Notes: generated by a model not told the origin, from the letters alone. A stretch of DNA of 64,000 bases from Babesia bovis T2Bo (GCF_000165395.2 NC_010575.1:2217001-2281000); one strand, 5' to 3'. Shown: positions 8,671 through 20,774, counted from the stretch's first letter. A program made the numbers and translations.

Positions 8671-11439
8671 ATGATAACCAACATGGATTCTGTAAATATT
8701 GATGCTGCGGATGATCGCAACTTAACTCAGCGTCGTCATTCTGTCGTTAACCAGTACATGGCTTCTGGTGATGTAGACATGACGACTGAGGAGGATGCAG
8801 CTCACGTTCAAGATGCTAACATTGCTACTATCTTTGATTTGTTTATACGATCGTATGTATCTGAGGGTGGTCAGTCCTATATTGAAGAATTTGAGGATTT
8901 AGATGATGCCATGTCTGATGATGAGGATGTTAGTGGTACGTACTGCTTAAACAACGATCCTTCCAAGCCTCTATTTTACATGAAGCGTATATACACTTTA
9001 GTCGCTCGTATGTCTCACTTTTCAGAGGTTTTAGTTGTTCATCTTGACCATATACTTCGTTGGCGTCCTCCAGTTCAGGAGGCTGGAATGAATTTGAACA
9101 TGCAGTTATACAAGTATGTAGTGAAATACTTTTTGCGTGTTCATGATGTTTTGGAAGACAAGCTACAGGACATAGTTGACAGTATAGCTTTATCATTTAA
9201 CCGTGAGCCAAAGAAGTTGTTTTTACAGTTTCTTCACACCCCCAGTGTTGTCTATCGGTTGAAGGACCTTCGTTGCCACATGCTGGGTGAATTGCTGACT
9301 ATTAGTGGTCAGGTAACTCGTACATCAGACGTCCGTCCTGAGTTGATAAGAGGCACATTCAAATGCAAGGCCTGTGGCAGTTTCATTAGGGACATTCGTC
9401 AAAATTTCCGTTACACAGTTCCCAACAAGTGCAGTTCCAACAGTTGCATGAACACAGCTGAATGGGAATTGGTGATGGAACACTCTATATTCTGTGATTG
9501 GCAGAAGGTTCGTATTCAGGAGTTAGCTCAAGAGTCTGGTATGAGTTCCATGCCTCGATCCATTGATGTTATACTGCGTCATTTGACAGTTGACCGTTTA
9601 AACGCTGGTGACCGCGTTACTATATCCGGTTCACTGATTGTCCTTCCTGATATACCAACATTACTTAAACCTGGTGAGATGCCACGCAAGGTGAGCAAGC
9701 AGTCCATGCGTCGCTTTGAATCGCATTTGATATCCCAGGGTCTCACGGGCATACATGGTGTTGGTACTAAGGATCTGAACCACAAGCTATCATTCTTGGC
9801 TACTCAGGTCCGTCGTGTGAATGACTACAAGTCACACGCTAATGACATTGTTGACTCTGGTGATGGTTACCAGATACGTGGTGAAGATATTCTTAGGTTA
9901 CCTAATTTTGACTGGTTGCGTCGTATAGCTCAATGTCACAATACTATAGACCGTCTTGCTGTATGTGTAGCTCCTAAGATTTGGGGTCATTCTGAGATAA
10001 AGAAGGGTATCCTGTTGATGATGGTTGGTGGTGTTCATAAATCGTCTAGTAACAGCAAGCTGCGTGGTGACATTAATGTCTGTTTGGTTGGTGATCCTTC
10101 TACAGCTAAAAGTCAATTTTTAAAGTTTGTTGAGGGATTTGCTCCTCGTGCTATTAATACTTCAGGTAAGGGTTCTACGGCAGCAGGTCTTACTGCGGCT
10201 GTCCATCGTGACCCTGACAGTGGCGAATTTGTTTTAGAGGCTGGTGCTTTGATGTATGCCGATAAGGGTATATGTTGCATTGATGAGTTTGACAAGATGA
10301 GTGAGCGTGATCGTGTAGCTATTCACGAAGCCATGGAACAGCAAACTATCTCAATTGCTAAGGCTGGTATTCAGGCTACATTAAACGCTCGCGCATCTGT
10401 ATTGGCTGTATGTAACCCTAGGTATGGTCGATATGACCAGAGTAAATCGTTTGCTAGTAATGTCAACCTTCCACCTCCACTACTTTCTCGTTTCGATTTG
10501 TTATACACTATGCTTGACGAGGCTGATGAGGAGATTGACGCTAAGATCGCATGGCACATTACCGGACTTCATGGCCCTGGTGCGTATAAGAGTAGTGACG
10601 TGATCGGTTCCTCTGAGGAGCATGCTGACTCTGAGATACCCTTTGATCAGGAGTTCAATCCTCCGTTGACTTTGGATGAACTCAAGTTGTACATAGAGCT
10701 TGCGAAACGCATAAAGCCCTTGATGCAGGATTCTGCTAAACACAAGCTAGCTCAGTACTACGTCGGTCTTCGTAATGGTGACGCTCAATCTGCCAAGCGT
10801 TCCTTGCGCATAACTGTACGACAGCTAGAGTCACTTGTAAGGCTCAGTGAGGCCATAGCGCGTCTCAAGTTTTCTGATTTTGTGGATGAATCTCACGTTG
10901 ATGAGGCCTACAACATCTTTAAGTCATCCCTGCTACGTTTATCTAACAAGGACTTAATAGTTCTTGAGGGTGAATCTGGAGAGAAGGATGCTGAGATGGA
11001 TGGCAGTGATGATGAATACGTTGAGGAGCACCGCCCTGCTGAGACTGCCGGAAATTCAGATCTCATACGTATCGGTATGAATGAGTATGAGGCTATATCT
11101 GCGGTGTTGCTTGACCGCGTCAGTGAGCATCAGTTACTTGATGAAGAGGTTGCATCCAACGAGTTGATTGAGTGGTATGTCCAGAACGTAGTGGTTCCAA
11201 GGACCCCGGAAGATGCTGATGCTTGGAACTTACGTTTACAGCGTGTAGTACACCGTCTAGTATACGTTGACAAGAAGTTATTGGCACGTCGTCGTGATGA
11301 TGACATTCCCAATGTATTCCGTCTTCGTGTTCACCCCAACTACTATTCATCATCTCACATATGGAAGCGTGATTCCATTGCTGAGACTACGGAATCTGAA
11401 GAGGCTCGTGAGTCTGATGCCGATGATGGTCTTTTTTAG
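8671..11439 (+). CDS. MCM6: DNA replication licensing factor MCM6
   Basis: Subunit of the hexameric MCM2-7 replicative helicase, acting in the nucleus. Intronless, 922 residues from the ATG at 8671; an in-frame Met five codons in (8683) is an equally good start. Seen: an acidic N-terminus, an OB-fold region with a zinc-binding set (FKCKACG near residue 231, then Cys pairs about 20 residues later), Walker A GDPSTAKS near residue 474, Walker B CCIDEFDKM near 535, and the arginine finger LLSRFDLLYTM near 605. MCM6 rather than another MCM is supported by the block QKVRIQELAQ with SMPRSIDVILR and the GSLIVLPDIP strand. The acidic stretch near residue 770 and the winged-helix C-terminus are also as in MCM6. 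Ends 59 bp from the convergent RAP gene. Confidence 0.95.
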   Translation: MITNMDSVNIDAADDRNLTQRRHSVVNQYMASGDVDMTTEEDAAHVQDANIATIFDLFIRSYVSEGGQSYIEEFEDLDDAMSDDEDVSGTYCLNNDPSKPLFYMKRIYTLVARMSHFSEVLVVHLDHILRWRPPVQEAGMNLNMQLYKYVVKYFLRVHDVLEDKLQDIVDSIALSFNREPKKLFLQFLHTPSVVYRLKDLRCHMLGELLTISGQVTRTSDVRPELIRGTFKCKACGSFIRDIRQNFRYTVPNKCSSNSCMNTAEWELVMEHSIFCDWQKVRIQELAQESGMSSMPRSIDVILRHLTVDRLNAGDRVTISGSLIVLPDIPTLLKPGEMPRKVSKQSMRRFESHLISQGLTGIHGVGTKDLNHKLSFLATQVRRVNDYKSHANDIVDSGDGYQIRGEDILRLPNFDWLRRIAQCHNTIDRLAVCVAPKIWGHSEIKKGILLMMVGGVHKSSSNSKLRGDINVCLVGDPSTAKSQFLKFVEGFAPRAINTSGKGSTAAGLTAAVHRDPDSGEFVLEAGALMYADKGICCIDEFDKMSERDRVAIHEAMEQQTISIAKAGIQATLNARASVLAVCNPRYGRYDQSKSFASNVNLPPPLLSRFDLLYTMLDEADEEIDAKIAWHITGLHGPGAYKSSDVIGSSEEHADSEIPFDQEFNPPLTLDELKLYIELAKRIKPLMQDSAKHKLAQYYVGLRNGDAQSAKRSLRITVRQLESLVRLSEAIARLKFSDFVDESHVDEAYNIFKSSLLRLSNKDLIVLEGESGEKDAEMDGSDDEYVEEHRPAETAGNSDLIRIGMNEYEAISAVLLDRVSEHQLLDEEVASNELIEWYVQNVVVPRTPEDADAWNLRLQRVVHRLVYVDKKLLARRRDDDIPNVFRLRVHPNYYSSSHIWKRDSIAETTESEEARESDADDGLF

Positions 11440-11498
11440 GTATACATATTCCCATTCACTGGGCATTACATCGCTAATTTGAATGTCTATCTAATTTT

Positions 11499-13521
11499 TT
11501 ATAGATCAATGTTATTTGGTGTTGCGAATGTAGACAGCATATCTTCTAGATAAATCTGTTTGGCTGCCCAGGAGGTATGTTCCTCCCACTGCCAATATGG
11601 TACTTCAATACAATGAAATCCCATAGCACGCAATAGATCACGTTCAATTATTGATTGCGTCGTGAGTTCCTTCGTGTTGCGATAATAGTTATCTCTAGAA
11701 TTGGCAAGTAATACGATGGAATCATGTTTTAAACGGTCGGCTGTAAACATCAGTAATATGCACTGACGACTTACCTAGTCGTCGCTCTTCTATAATCGTG
11801 CGATTCCGAGGTTGTTTAGCATTTCGCTTTCTAATATCTGCTACTTCTTCAAGCCCTACTGGTTTAACAAAATCCACTAGGAAAGGCCCTACTTGTACCT
11901 GTGTCATAGTATGTGAACTATAACTACCATACCTGCGTGTATAATGTATATGCTATGAACGTTGCTGTTTTCGTCACTTCATGTTGCATATTTGAAATCC
12001 TAATTTCATTGGGTTCCAGACATTTGCGATTGAGAAGATCCAATATATATTCTTGCACTGGTATGTCCAAAGCACTATAGATAGATGGCCTACATTTACT
12101 GCGGGTATATAGCCATGTTAAAATAGAAACAAACCGCAATATAAGCGCCATTTTCTGTAACGTGTTGAGATCCCTGGAGTCAATGGAGCAATCAACACGC
12201 ATCATTTCGTTTATTAGCATCGAGTATAAATCATAGTACTCCACATTGAAACACGCCAGTGCGACTATAAAGTTTGCGATATACGGTATGTCCTTGGCAT
12301 TTAATTGGACTATACATGATTATTTGGGTTAGCATATACCTACTATTGGCTTGACTGAAGTCCTTTGCGTGTTCCAATACAGCAATGTTATGTATACCAA
12401 GTTGCCAGAGATTATATATAACTTTTGCATATCTTTCTAGTGTTAGACGCAATAACAGATGTTCCAGTCGTTTTAATAACTGTTGAATGACATTTGTGGG
12501 TTTATAGCGCAGTGCTGCGTATCCCGTAAGCACCGCTAATAACTCTGTCAAGTTCATATTGGTAGATTGCTCATTGATTATCGTATCTATTTTATCTATT
12601 TCTTTGGTAGGGAACACGCCGGTGGATAAGCATCGAGCGAGAACAATGATAGGTACATTCTTATCCTATTAAATTTATCAATTCATTTTGTAACCTACCT
12701 TCAGTGCCGTCTCGATTAATCTGTGCCTTATGAAAACACTGTCGTACATATTTTCTGTGTAGTACTTCAGAAGTTCACCTGCTTCCGTTGGTGTCATCTT
12801 CCCTGATACCAATATCGATCTCAGCCCTTGTCCTGCGCTGATATTAGCTGTTAGTTCAAATAACTATTGTGGGCCCACAGACTCTAGATACAAGCATCCA
12901 CTTACCTATCCTAACACTAAGTGTTTCGTTAGAAACACCAGTTTCGGCCATACATCTAAGCAACGATACGTAATTACCATCGGACACATTACTTTGTGTG
13001 CCCCTAGCTGCTAGATAGGCAAACAATTTGGAACATATTGGCAGTGTTCGATATCCTGGGAATGATATATGCCTTTATTACCACCTACCTGCTTTATGAA
13101 GAGCTACTATAGTATTGCATACTTTATCAAGATCACTATCTTTTACTTTTGGGATAAGTGGTTCTAATCTTCCTACGAAATCCATGAATAGCCATTTTGA
13201 ACTTATTCCATGTACGTAAGCGCTCATGGTAATATGGCATAATTCACTGGGTTCCGTAAGAGCGTATAGTTTCGCTCGGATACTTTCTCCCAGGATAGGT
13301 TTAATATCTACCCATGGGTCTTCAGTTTTGTGCTGTGATTCAGTAATGCGATTAATAACTTCCGCTGCTCTAACACTCTCTCTTGGTGTAAGTTGCTTGT
13401 AACACTTTAGTAGTAACACTTTGAATGCTTCTCTATCAGCTATGGTAGCATCGGCCAGCAGTGACCTGAGCTTGACAATGTCCGATATTGGCAAGCTCCA
13501 TAATCGACGTGATATATGCAT
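11499..13521 (-). CDS. RAP-domain protein, likely mitochondrial RNA factor
   Basis: Seven exons (13521-13089, 13055-12906, 12847-12699, 12665-12344, 12309-11933, 11898-11775, 11740-11499) encode 598 residues. Introns are 33-34 nt except one of 58 nt, where only the CTAACAG acceptor keeps the frame. The C-terminal 120 residues form a RAP domain: VGPFLVDFVKPVG, then HDSIVLLANSRDNYYRN, RDLLRAMGFHCIEVPYWQW and a final helix. RAP proteins, expanded in apicomplexans, are known or predicted to act on mitochondrial or apicoplast RNA, including rRNA fragments. The upstream part is alpha-helical and repeat-like (HPR/FAST type). The N-terminus MHISRRLWSLP is short and basic, compatible with mitochondrial import. 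It shares a 153-bp promoter with the divergent USP gene. Confidence 0.85.
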
Positions 13522-13674
13522 TTCATTATCTTGGAAATCTGATGTTACTTGGATCGTGAATATAGGGGCGATGAGTAGAATTAACGATTCTACTATGTAC
13601 CCAAATTGTCATGATAAAATCAATTCCATATAAATAATACCAAACTAATATCAACTCTCTTCTATATTCCAACA

Positions 13675-14921
13675 ATGTCTACGCGCAACTTCCGGTCTTC
13701 TGTCCGAACATACTGTCATTCATGTGTTGGCAGATGCTATATCGAGATTCCTATGAATACTCCTAAAAGGTTATGTGGCCTAACGAATGAGTATAACAAC
13801 AGCTATTGCAATGCGGTAATCCAATGTTTATATTCGCTATCCTTTGTGAGAGATGCCTTAATATATATGCAAAACAGTTATGTTAGTGTATATTATATAG
13901 ATAATTACTATGTGCAGACCCTAGCATCGCGTACATTGGGAAGGTTGTACCTGAGCTACGACAGTCCGAGCGGTACTATTATATTTCTACACATCTTCAG
14001 TATTTATAGGTATACAATCTCCTAACGATCTGTTAGCTGCACTTGGATACATTAATGGTAAATTGTATATCCATATTGGCTATATATGCCTAAGGTGATA
14101 CTTCAATTGGTATTCTAGAGGACGCACATGAATTTTGTATTTATCTATTGAACACCATCATTGATGAAACTCGTGCTTTAGGCAACCATGGGTATTCACT
14201 AGGTCCTTTCAACGAAGTTTTTGGTTTTAGTTTGTATTGACATTATTTATTTGTTATAGGTACTATTAGTGATAGTGTCCCAGATATAATTCCATTGAAT
14301 CCTGTACCGCGGACATGGATTAACTCTTGTTTTGAGGGTACTCTAAGATCTGAGATTAAGTGTCGTTACTGTGGTAGAGCAGGGTACGAATTGCACCATT
14401 TTCTGTCGTTATCTGTTGATATCATTGAAGGATGTGATGTGCTGTCGTGTATTCAACAATACACTGAGTGGTCCTCGGTTTCTCCACAAGATCAATACCA
14501 ATGTACATCGTGTGGTTGCCATGGTTGTATAACACGCCGGGATAATTTTGAGTTGTTACCTCCCGTGTTAATCATACGACTAAATAGGTTTATTTTGAAT
14601 ACATATGTTACGAACGACGACTACTTATATTTCTACGAGAGGCTCCCCTATCCAGTAGTCATTAACCGTAACTTCGATATAGAAGATATGTACCACGCTG
14701 ATCCTGTTTCATATACGCTTTTTGCGATAGTATCGCATTTTGGCGACTCACCATATGAAGGCCACTATATGGCATCCACCTATATAGAAGGTCAATGGTA
14801 CCGGTGCGATGACGACAGAGTATCAGTAATAAGTAACCTCAGTGCTGAGTTAGGAATTGAGAATAGTAGCGGCAATGCACACAGTTACATTTTATTCTAT
14901 CGAAGTGCTTCTATAGGTTAA
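13675..14921 (+). CDS. USP12/46-like ubiquitin protease with Ser at catalytic Cys
   Basis: Four exons (13675-13972, 14010-14057, 14095-14223, 14260-14921) give 378 residues. The third donor is ambiguous: 14224 or 14230 both keep the frame. The layout follows USP12/USP46/Ubp9: the N-terminal Cys box, the DAHEF block, a zinc ribbon (KCRYCG and QCTSCG), LPPVLIIRLNRF, the His box GHYMAS (His327) and the Asp pair in WYRCDDDRV. In the Cys box the family pattern GNTCY reads NNSY here, so the nucleophile position is Ser43 (codon AGC at 13801). The neighbouring Cys45 matches the second Cys of CYCN, not the nucleophile. Family knowledge: Cys-to-Ser normally abolishes activity while ubiquitin binding stays, so this may be a pseudo-enzyme. 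A sequencing error is possible. Confidence 0.85.
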
Positions 14922-15087
14922 GCACTTATAAAACACTGCTTGCAATATGGTATACAATAGGCAATGATATAGGGGATGAGCTGTTTCTGACGGAGTACAT
15001 ACATATTGCCTTATGTAAAACATAGCTTATTGAACGCTAAAACATTATATAATGTTACTCTATAGTGTAATTCATGAAGAAAAAAAT

Positions 15088-15159
15088 TCCCACGCGGGGA
15101 CTCGAACCCCGGTCGTTCGGGTGAAAGCCGAATATCCTAACCACCTAGACTACATGGGA
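15088..15159 (-). tRNA. tRNA-Glu (anticodon TTC)
   Basis: A 72-nt cloverleaf on the minus strand with acceptor TCCCATG/CGTGGGA and anticodon stem TTCGG/CCGAA around loop CTTTCAC. Anticodon TTC reads GAA. It differs from the tRNA at 7375 at three positions only, two of them a compensatory pair in the anticodon stem. It carries the same T-run terminator context. Confidence 0.95.
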
Positions 15160-15303
15160 GTCAATATCGATATCACATGTAGAGTTGATAAGTCAAAATA
15201 CTACACATTTGTATATCATAAATCTATCTATATGTACCTTACGTGGTGACATATGATTTAGGTGTATTGTATAAATGCAATTCATATGGTATGTGTCTAA
15301 CAC

Positions 15304-17876
15304 ATGTTGTTATCGGGGGATTCTATGCCGGTTACGGATGAATTGTCTCATCAAGGTTTATTAGATGAAAAGGCGTCACCTTCGTCTTCTCAGTTTCCAG
15401 GAGATGGTGCCGTTCCTGGTTCCCAAAACGACAACAAATCTACTAAGCAAACTAAATCTGCATTGAATGAGGAGGATTTAGTAGAGCAGGACCTCTCTGA
15501 GGAGGAGAGTGTCCATGAACCATTTGTTCAGAGATATCGTCCCGGTATGTTTTTTCTTTAATATATCGATAGTATCACTTAGGCGTTTCCGTAGATGTCA
15601 AGCTTAAGAATGTGTGGAAAAACCACGATGATGGCGCTAATCATCATGTTCCTATGATCATTGACTTTTACGAGGAATGCCTTCGTACATACCGCGATGA
15701 ACGCCTTTTCGTTTACGAGGAGGGATATCTCATGCAACGTAAGAACAACGCTGCGGATGCAGCAGCTGCCCGTGTGCGTAGCAGGTTGACAAACTCGCAG
15801 TTGAATGACACTCGAGGTGATTTAGTGTTAGACAATGAAGAGCCATGTTCTCAACAGGGTCCTGTTGAGGTTACTCTTGACGATGTCATGTGGATGAAGG
15901 ATCGCCCTAACAATCCCTTATTACGATGCATTCAGTCAATTACAGACCGTTTAAACATTCAGGGTTTGGTTGGTGATCCCGTATCGTATTTAAAGATTGG
16001 TGGTGACGACATGCATTACGACATAGACGACCCATTTATCGATGACCGGGATATGTTCAATGAGTTGCAGATATCTCGTGACGATTTAATGATGAAGAAG
16101 GCAATGGAAAAAGACTTTTCAGTATGGAGTGAGGATGAGGATGACGATCACGTTGGCGTGCTTCGTGCTACAGACTTCATATCGCAATACGCTTCGCAGC
16201 TACAATTAAAAGAGGAAACTACATCTAGTGATTCAGAGAATGTACCATTATTTTTTCATTCCTCTGGTTGGCGTCACTATGCTCAGCGCATTCCTAAGCA
16301 GTTTACATACATATTCAAGGAGCTAGAGAACAAGTATAAGAGCTTCGAGGGTGACTTGGACAATGCAGCTTTGAGGACTATGGTACACGACCTTTTAAGT
16401 GCTATATTCTTGAGATTGACTAAATTCAGTGTTCCTCGTCATAGGAAGGGCACAAGTAACGATGCAGCAACATCGGATTCTAAGGAAGCTGATGACGATC
16501 AGGTGGCTTCATTAGCTCGTTACGGCCTCGATTGCATCGGTGTTGGTAAAATCATTGGCATTAACGGTCGCATTTTACGTTGGATCGTTGCTTCCATTGG
16601 TGAGGTTACTAACGCAGTATCATGTCGTGATATGCACAAGGAGTGGATCAGGCTGGTCCTAGAACACAATGAGGGCTGTATAGTCGCCATGCGTGACCGT
16701 ATGAGTGAGAAGCTGGCTACCAGGGTATCTCAAATAATGTTGAAGCGTGGCGACAAGGTGTTTCACAAACTTTCTGAAAATATGAAGACCATGTCAAAAT
16801 CAGTCCTTGCTGTACGCCGACTTATGAGGAAGTATGAAGAAGCCGCCGAGGCATATAATAACCCAGAGAATGCACCGTCTCAGAAAAGTGAGCCTGCTGT
16901 CCACTCAGTACAAAAAGTGAAGGCTGTTTTGCCCGAGACAGTTACTCCAGTGAAGCATGTGGTACCTGATGATACCTTTTCTGCTTCACCATTTGAAATC
17001 GACCACACCCCGTTTAGAGTAGGTATGGCTAACATATCAAACCTAGGCTACACATCTACATTGGATGGTATAGAAACACAATCTGGAAGTCGTGTATCTC
17101 CAGGTACTATTACGTTATCTGCCGGGAACGAGACTTCAGACAATTGCCAAAGGGATTCTGTTAATATGGACAGCTTGAATGATGATGCTGAAGAGGGGTC
17201 GCTTACTGTAGATGACCTTCAGTCCTATATAGAAGGGAATAAGTCCGAGAGTCCCCGATGCTCCGATGACGGATCAGGCTCTGAATGTAAAGAGGTATCC
17301 TTCGTAAATATGATGCGCAAGTGGTCTAAATGGCCACGGGTCTCGTTCCTCTATTCACTGTACAAGCATATAGCGCTTGATATTCTCACATGGGTCCAGA
17401 TGATTAATCTAGCCACTGCTACACAAATCAGTATTTCCAATACCGATTTCAAGGAGATGGTTGCCAGTGAGTTATCTGTACCTTATATATTTGATAAGGC
17501 TTATATGCGCATATCGGATTTGTTTTCTACGGTGATATTTCAAACTACCGGTGTGAAGCTATCGATTGGTGCTGACATATCGCGTATAGTGGTGATGTAC
17601 CTACACGAAACGTCGTGCATATTCGATTTATACGAGCGCGCAAGTGACCAGAAGCTTGTGTTTTACAACAATTCTGACGTATCTGCATCTGAAGGTGTCC
17701 TGACACTCACTGGAGGAAAGAAGCGAAAGTCAGGGTCCAAAGAGAAGCCTTCGAAATCAACAGTATCACAGGAAAACACTACCCAGGTTGACGAAACTAA
17801 GCCAGCAAAGACCAAAAGTAATCGCTCACGGAAAAAGAAGATTACGGTAGAGATAACAGAAAATAACCCTCAGTAA
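15304..17876 (+). CDS. Ubinuclein/HPC2-like histone chaperone subunit
   Basis: Two exons (15304-15544 and 15583-17876, intron 38 nt) encode 844 residues. The key evidence is near residue 230: HYDIDDPFIDDRDMFNEL, which matches the HPC2-related domain (YDxxDPFIDDSE) of ubinuclein, yeast Hpc2 and plant UBN. This domain binds HIRA in the H3.3 chaperone complex. The rest is rich in charged and Ser/Thr residues, with a helical segment near residues 310-470. A Lys-rich tail (KKRKSGSKEKPSKS and RSRKKK) looks like a nuclear localisation signal. There is an in-frame Met at codon 9 (15328). The match is one short motif in an otherwise divergent protein, so the family call is probable but not certain. 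Confidence 0.65.
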
Positions 17877-18642
17877 TGCTATTTGTAACATATATTAGCT
17901 ATGATGTGTATACAAGGATACCGATATCTAATAGTCTATTCTAATAGCAAATTACCAGTTGATATTATGCGTTTAGTAATCAGCATGGGTTGGTACTTAC
18001 CAATGGACAGCACAAATGTGATCGAAATATGTTAATGTTGGTAATTCAAGTTCACGTTTCTACTAAACATAAATATACACATTTGATAATATAGTCTTTA
18101 TAAGAAACGATTGTACGTTAGAGAAAGGCAGTCATTTAACAACGGTATCAAGGGACATAACTGTGACACATGATGGTATATTTCATCCCAAAATATACAA
18201 TTTACATTTGGTTCACTAATATTTGATACACATTACGGATTGTTTATGATGTGTAGAGGAATCACAATGCAATGATTAGTGCAACATTACCATGAGATCA
18301 TGTATCAACTGCATCGCAGTATATATGGTATATATACACCTAGATTTGATGTACTACCAGTGACTAAGTTATATTGGTCACCAGGGTAATAAGTGGTACT
18401 AACTACACTCTGGATGTTCAGCTAGGCTAACCACATACGGCCCGATATAAAACTAATTGCTAACTTCCTCATGAGTTGAGTATCAACTCTGTTGAATATG
18501 ACATACACATCAATAGGGTCGTAGTTGGTTCTATTCAGCGGCCATATGGCCGCTGTTCTTAAGTCATATACTTTAGTTTTGTACTTTTTTCAATGGCGTG
18601 ATCATATCATTCCATGTATAATATTGCTTTGACTTTTTGAGA
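17877..18642. other. Intergenic region with a 20-bp palindrome
   Basis: A 766-bp A+T-rich spacer between two plus-strand genes. It holds a perfect 20-bp palindrome (listed separately), 87 bp before the next start codon. I see no coding signal or tRNA. Confidence 0.5.
18536..18555. repeat. Perfect 20-bp palindrome
   Basis: CAGCGGCCATATGGCCGCTG reads the same on both strands and is G+C-rich in A+T-rich surroundings. It lies 87 bp upstream of the ATG at 18643, a place where a dimeric transcription factor site could sit. Confidence 0.7.
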
Positions 18643-20743
18643 ATGGCATTAATCTGCAGGATTGACGAAGGGCGGATCCCCGTGGGCCACTACTCACTTG
18701 CAAGGCGTTGTATCGGATTACATTCAGAGGACAATAAAGTAGCGCTGCTTCTGTTCAACTACGCGTATATTCTAGAAACTAGGAGGTATTACGTGGAAAT
18801 TGTAGCAGGATGGCGCAGTGGTAGTTCACAGCCTGTTGTGGAACGTCAAATGGGTGAATATCGATCAACTCTAGATCTTGACGTAGATACCCCTGAGGCA
18901 ATAGCTGACGAGCAGGTAAGTTACATCAGTGGTAATTAACCTTTTTAGGCCAGGATAATCAATTGGTCTTTAACGAATCCGTCAACAAGGTAGCTAGATT
19001 AACACTGATTTAACCATGCCTAGGTTCGTCTCTGCATCATGGACTCCTCCAGTAATCCAAACGGAGCATGGACTTGGTTCAGCTCTATGTACAGTTGATC
19101 TTAAAAATCAAATTGAACTGTGGATGCCAAAGAAGTCACGTGGAGATGGTGTATATGACATTGAGGTATGTTGAATATGATTTAGTCGCGAACACCCGTA
19201 GAAAATATGCGACCTTACTGCTGCTGTTATGTCGGGCATTTCGTTTGACAATGATCACGATGTTCCCGGGGATATACATACCAATGCTGGCGTGATACCT
19301 TCTGGGCCAGGGGAAGATATGAGGCACCCCGGTCTTAGCATATGCCACTTTGACCAGTCACCAGAGATACTGAATTTCGGAGGCTTCTTAGGTCTTATAG
19401 CATCGGGACAGCGTGTTTTAGCTATATGGCTTACTTCTAATGAGGACGGGGGTTCCGTAGACACGGATCCTTTAGCTATAAACAATGGAGATGAGTGTAC
19501 CAATGCTGGTGGGAAGTCCAATGACCGTTCCTTGGAAGGACCACCTTCTAAATTCATACAAATAGCTTCTAAATACTATCCCATTAATCAACTACCAGAA
19601 AGCTTGTGGAAGTTTGATATTGACTGCATGAAGGATCTTTATCCAATTTCTACTGTTAAAACCGTTAATCCTCGGATCAGTGACCATATAGTAGCTTATA
19701 TTGACTCTGGTAACGTAAATTCAATATCCAGTAGGCTATTACGTAGCACTGAGTCCCAGTTATTATATGACATATTCGTTGCTACAGCGGATGGTCATAT
19801 AAAAGTGGCTCAACTGGAGTTATCGTTTGACATGAAGGGGACAGTACGTGGTAGCATAGGCCCGTGGCGCGATATATTACGTGTTGAACGTCCAGCTGAA
19901 ATGTTGCGTGTACGTGTTTTTCCTTGCGTAAATGGAGATATTTCATTATTGATCATGTTGGTGCACAACTCGGTTGTATTCGTCAACCTGGATAACGGCG
20001 GATGCCAAATGCATCGATGTGGTAGTCACCCGTTGGTTGCATATCACACATCGCCGTTGTATATGCGTGGCGGTGATATCGTACAAGTGGAATTGGTTGA
20101 CGTCATAGGCACTAGGTTCACAGTTATAATGGATACCGATCTCCAACTGCGTCAGGTAGATTCAGTTACTATGCACAGTAGTGACCTGACAACTGTGTTC
20201 CTGGATGACACGAAAGTAGCGCGAATTGAGGTACTGATTAACCGCGTTACCACAGAAGTGCGCCGCAGCCTAAGATCGCCAAATATATTTTCTATAGCCA
20301 TTTCTATCCTGGAGAGTAAAGGCAGTTTGGAGCACTTCATAAAGCTGATTGAGCATTCCGTATGCCGTAACGAGATGGTATATACCAATACCATGTTTCT
20401 GAGGGAGACCAATGCCATTGAGGCTTCCATGTCAACGTTGAGCATGGAACAGTTTGTACATCTAGCTTCTACTAACGCTGACATGTCCTTTTGGCGGGAT
20501 ATCCACACAGCTGTCGGTGACAACAGGATGGCAACGTTGCTGTATCTAGTGGCGTACGCCGAAGCTGGGGGTGACACTGACCAGGGAATAACTCCTATAG
20601 AGTTAAGAGCTGAATGTAAACCTTTAGTTACACGAATGCTATCTAATCTGCACCCAGAAAAGGAGATCACAGAGCAGCTAGAGCATTTGGTAACTGTGTT
20701 GTACTCTAAGAAACCAGTGGCAATGTTAAAACATGAATTGTAA
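18643..20743 (+). CDS. Beta-propeller-like protein, possibly a TFIIIC subunit
   Basis: Four exons (18643-18915, 18949-18989, 19024-19165, 19202-20743) with introns of 33, 34 and 36 nt give 665 residues. No enzymatic motif is visible. The stretch FVSASWTPPV, then GSALCTVDLKNQIELWMP near residues 107-140, looks like a WD40-type blade. It resembles the N-terminal propeller of the TFIIIC 90-kDa/delta subunit (ASWSP followed by a short strand ending near LYEP). Similar strands (FLGLIASGQRVLAIWL) follow later. The C-terminal third is helical. No signal peptide or TM segment. The TFIIIC idea is weak; another WD40 protein is the main alternative. It ends 31 bp from the convergent acyl-CoA synthetase gene. 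Confidence 0.6.
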
Positions 20744-20774
20744 TTACCATTATAGATGCGTTAGTTTGATTGAC

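Noticed and set aside
20152..20670. 172-codon minus-strand ORF
   Set aside because: Antisense to the spliced propeller-like gene; no start context or recognisable product.
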